DNA from: Mesorhizobium plurifarium
GTDB taxonomy: Bacteria > Pseudomonadota > Alphaproteobacteria > Rhizobiales > Rhizobiaceae
Direction: 5' to 3'
NCBI GenBank assembly: GCA_000824785.1
Contig: CCNB01000042.1
Coordinates: 1 to 37,786 of the forward strand
Length of the DNA stretch: 37,786 nucleotides
Shown here piece after piece: positions 36,116 through 37,786 of this stretch (position 1 is its first letter; every line of letters begins with the position of its first letter). Both the position numbers and the translations under genes were made by a program. Below the pieces are notes generated by a model that was not told the DNA's origin, did no database searches, and saw only the letters and a list, made by a program, of their open reading frames with translations.

Positions 36116-36622
36116 ATGACCAATCACAATTTGACCGGATGCCTTGTCGGCGCCACTGCCGTGATCATCATGATGATGGCGGGCGCCGCCACGGCGGAAG
36201 CCGTCAATCCGCTTGCCGAAAAGGTCCGGGCGCTGGACAGCCGCTTCGAGGACGTCGCGGTGGCGAAGGCCGAAGGCTACGCGCCGATCCCTTGCGCCAG
36301 CGGCCTCACCGGCGGCGCCATGGGCATCCATTACGTCAACGCCGCCTATCTGAAGGACGACGCCGTCGACGTCGCCAAGCCGGAAGCGGTGATGTACGAA
36401 CCGATGGCCGACGGCACGCTGAAGCTGATCGCGGTCGAATACATCACCGCGAAAGGTCCGGCCTCGCTCGAAGGCCATCTGTTCAACTTCAACACGGCGC
36501 CCAACCGCTACGGCCTCGGCCCGTTCTACGAATTGCATGTCTGGGCCTGGAAGCAGAACCCGACCGGCGCCTTCGCCGACATGAACCCGAATGTGTCCTG
36601 CGACGCGATGAAGGGGATGTGA
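36116..36622 (+). CDS. Secreted protein of unknown function
   Basis: A 168-residue exported protein. There is a signal peptide at about 1-29 (VIIMMMAGAATAEA), with likely cleavage near ATAEA-VN. The mature part has two cysteines (Cys60, Cys162), which may form a disulfide, and three histidines (72, 121, 141) in a region rich in aromatic residues (LEGHLFNFN, GPFYELHVWAWKQNP). It ends FADMNPNVSCDAMKGM. I do not recognise a domain. Histidines and the oxidised setting could suit metal binding, as the DUF4242 neighbour might; this is speculation. GGAG lies 8 bases before the ATG. Confidence 0.75.
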   Translation: MTNHNLTGCLVGATAVIIMMMAGAATAEAVNPLAEKVRALDSRFEDVAVAKAEGYAPIPCASGLTGGAMGIHYVNAAYLKDDAVDVAKPEAVMYEPMADGTLKLIAVEYITAKGPASLEGHLFNFNTAPNRYGLGPFYELHVWAWKQNPTGAFADMNPNVSCDAMKGM

Positions 36623-36633
36623 GCGCCTTTTCC

Positions 36634-36658
36634 CTTCTCCCCGTTACACGGGGAGAAG
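36634..36658. repeat. Palindromic repeat half-unit, next to the IS
   Basis: Perfect 11-base-pair hairpin CTTCTCCCCGT / ACGGGGAGAAG with a TAC loop, 11 bases after the stop of the secreted-protein gene. It matches the first hairpin of 32451-32502, but what should follow (GGTGGCCC...GATGAGG) is replaced by CGCAACC, so the unit seems cut at its right side by the insertion sequence. Confidence 0.7.
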
Positions 36659-36671
36659 CGCAACCATTAGC

Positions 36672-37634
36672 TTAGGCGGTGCGGTGTGCGGGTGGATTTT
36701 TGCTCCACGGAGTGCCGCGTTCGACGACGGCGTTGGCGAAGATGAGGAGCTTTCTGACGCAGGCGATGATGGCTTTCCTGTGGGCCTTGCCGTTGTTCTT
36801 GAGGCGGCCGTAGAGAGCGACCAGAGCGGTGTTCCAGCGCTGGGATGCAGGTAATGCAGCATTGAAGAGCGCTCGGCGGACACGACTGCGACCGCCGGCG
36901 ATATGGCGCTCGCCGGTACGTTCGCCCGAGTCGTCGTCGTAAGGAGCAACGCCAACCAAGGCAGAGATTTGCTCGCGACTGACCTTGCCGAGTTCGGGCA
37001 AGAGGATGACGAGGGTGAGCGCGGTGCGTATGCCGATGCCATCGACGCTGGCGATCAGCTCGAGCCGCCGAGCGAGATCATCGTGTTTGCACACGCCGAC
37101 TTGCAGGAGCAGCAGTTCGGCCTCGCGGCGCCGCTGCAGACGCTGAACGTCACGCTCGAGTTGCTTGAGGATCCGCTTGGTGGTGAAGTGCTCGCGCCGC
37201 GTCTTGAGGTGAGCGATATCGTATTCCAGCTGCTCGATGAAGAGCAGATGCTCAGCGAACGCGGCCAGCCTGGTGTCTGGCGGTCCATGCAGGCCGCCGA
37301 GATTGGCAGCGCACTCGGCGATGAGGGCGGCGTCGATACGATCGTTCTTGGCACGACGCAGCTTGTAGATGGCAAAGGCATGCACTTGACGCGGCTGCAG
37401 GAGAGCGACCTCGAAGCCGTGCTCGCGCAAATGCTCCACGACGGCTCGTTCGTAACCCCCGGAGGCTTCGATGCCGACGCGTTTGATCTTACGCGCGCTC
37501 AGCCAAGCAACCAGCTCTTGATGTCCGTCTCTGGCATTGGCTACGCGCAACCTGTCGCTCGTCGGATAGGTTGCGACATCAAGCGACTTCTTGCCGGTGT
37601 CGATTCCGGCGGTTTTTGTGCTAGTCTCATTCAT
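36672..37634 (-). CDS. IS110 family transposase (DEDD recombinase)
   Basis: Bridge-RNA-guided or site-selective recombinase of the IS110 family, 320 residues from ATG 37634 (MNETSTKTAGIDTGKKSLDV); the frame is open 19 codons further. The N-terminal RuvC-like domain has Asp12 (GIDTGK), Glu56 (GIEASGGYE), Asp98 and Asp101 (AKNDRIDA), the complete DEDD set. A helical coiled-coil region follows (about 125-185). The C-terminal Tnp domain has ASVDGIGIRTA, LVGVAPYDDDSGERTGERHI with the conserved Ser236, and GGRSRVRRALF. The gene is full length with no stop or frameshift, so the element may still be active. Its stop is 13 bases from the chromosomal palindrome. Confidence 0.95.
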   Translation of the reverse strand: MNETSTKTAGIDTGKKSLDVATYPTSDRLRVANARDGHQELVAWLSARKIKRVGIEASGGYERAVVEHLREHGFEVALLQPRQVHAFAIYKLRRAKNDRIDAALIAECAANLGGLHGPPDTRLAAFAEHLLFIEQLEYDIAHLKTRREHFTTKRILKQLERDVQRLQRRREAELLLLQVGVCKHDDLARRLELIASVDGIGIRTALTLVILLPELGKVSREQISALVGVAPYDDDSGERTGERHIAGGRSRVRRALFNAALPASQRWNTALVALYGRLKNNGKAHRKAIIACVRKLLIFANAVVERGTPWSKNPPAHRTA

Positions 37635-37786
37635 CTTCGTCGTCCCTGCCTTGCATACGAACCAGGTTGTTCCAGCAACCATCCGGGCCACGATGAAGAG
37701 CCGATCGCGATCTTGCTTCTCCTTAACCCCACGGGTTCAGGTGGCCAGCGATCCGACGATCGGCGCCAACGGCCGGGTGGCCACCC
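37635..37786 (-). ncRNA. Candidate bridge RNA region of the IS110 element
   Basis: The non-coding end upstream of the transposase. Four hairpins are visible in the transcript sense: GGTGGCCA/TGGCCACC (37778-37785 with 37740-37747) enclosing CGATC/GATCG with a four-base loop (37749-37762); AACCC/GGGTT with a three-base loop (37725-37737); and GGTTG/CAACC with a six-base loop (37665-37680). IS110-group elements encode their guide RNA here. The right side of the RNA lies beyond the window, so its ends and guide loops cannot be assigned. Confidence 0.45.

Larger units (their letters stand above)
36659..37786 (-). mobile_element. IS110-family insertion sequence (right side cut by window)
   Basis: Covers the transposase gene and its long upstream non-coding end. 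The short 3' end lies between the palindrome at 36658 and the transposase stop at 36672, while the 5' end extends past the window. This asymmetry, with a short end after and a long one before the transposase, fits the IS110 group (not IS1111). IS110 elements lack terminal inverted repeats and flanking duplications, so the exact ends cannot be read here. Confidence 0.75.

Noticed and set aside
37739..37786. Sequence GGTGGCC near the window end read as the second half of the palindromic repeat
   Set aside because: After GGTGGCC the sequence does not continue with GATGAGG, and it pairs with a downstream complement within the IS non-coding end.

Overview
The window is high-GC chromosomal DNA of an alphaproteobacterium of the Hyphomicrobiales (rhizobia), most probably Mesorhizobium or a close relative. 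Three things point there: the block lysC / ptsP-prfA-prmC / DUF4167 / clpB, the block ubiG / DUF1178-nitrilase-grxC-comF / argJ-GNAT-mutT / PpiC-type isomerase / secA, and two copies of a RIME-like intergenic mosaic repeat typical of rhizobia. No rRNA, tRNA, CRISPR array or prophage was seen. The genus is an inference from gene order and protein style.

Layout. 1-7000, cell envelope and transport: an M23 peptidase, a 14-helix MFS exporter, a TMEM175-type channel protein, a secreted L,D-transpeptidase and a YjbR protein. 7000-16800, a minus-strand housekeeping block: the disaggregase clpB behind a good heat-shock promoter, a DUF4167 protein, prmC and prfA (release factor 1 and the enzyme that methylates its GGQ glutamine), ptsP (EI of the nitrogen phosphotransferase system) and lysC. 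16900-21060: small enzymes, ubiG, a flavin reductase, and a DMT exporter facing its likely MarR repressor. 21060-23460: the overlapping cluster comF-grxC-nitrilase-DUF1178. 23560-27700: a methyltransferase, an orphan Flp pilin, a small membrane protein and the tightly coupled argJ-GNAT-mutT operon. 27880-32450: a TetR regulator, then a periplasmic peptidyl-prolyl isomerase divergent from secA. 32450-36620 is an accessory region: a large MalT-like LuxR ATPase regulator facing a DUF4242 protein, a DUF1127-like peptide and a secreted protein of unknown function. The window ends in an IS110-family insertion sequence with an intact transposase.

How the genes work together. prfA and prmC form a modifier-substrate pair in one transcript. 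PtsP and LysC sit together at the nitrogen and amino-acid end of metabolism. SecA and the divergent isomerase serve export and periplasmic folding. ClpB responds to heat. The M23 and L,D-transpeptidase proteins remodel peptidoglycan.

The most interesting non-coding signals are: (1) the hairpin-rich region upstream of the IS110 transposase, where a bridge RNA would lie, with the element sitting against a repeated chromosomal palindrome; (2) a possible temperature-responsive clpB leader beneath the heat-shock promoter; (3) a three-way-junction-like fold in the leader of the DUF4242 gene; (4) a structured 305-base gap between DUF4167 and prmC. All foldings were found by eye and were not computed.
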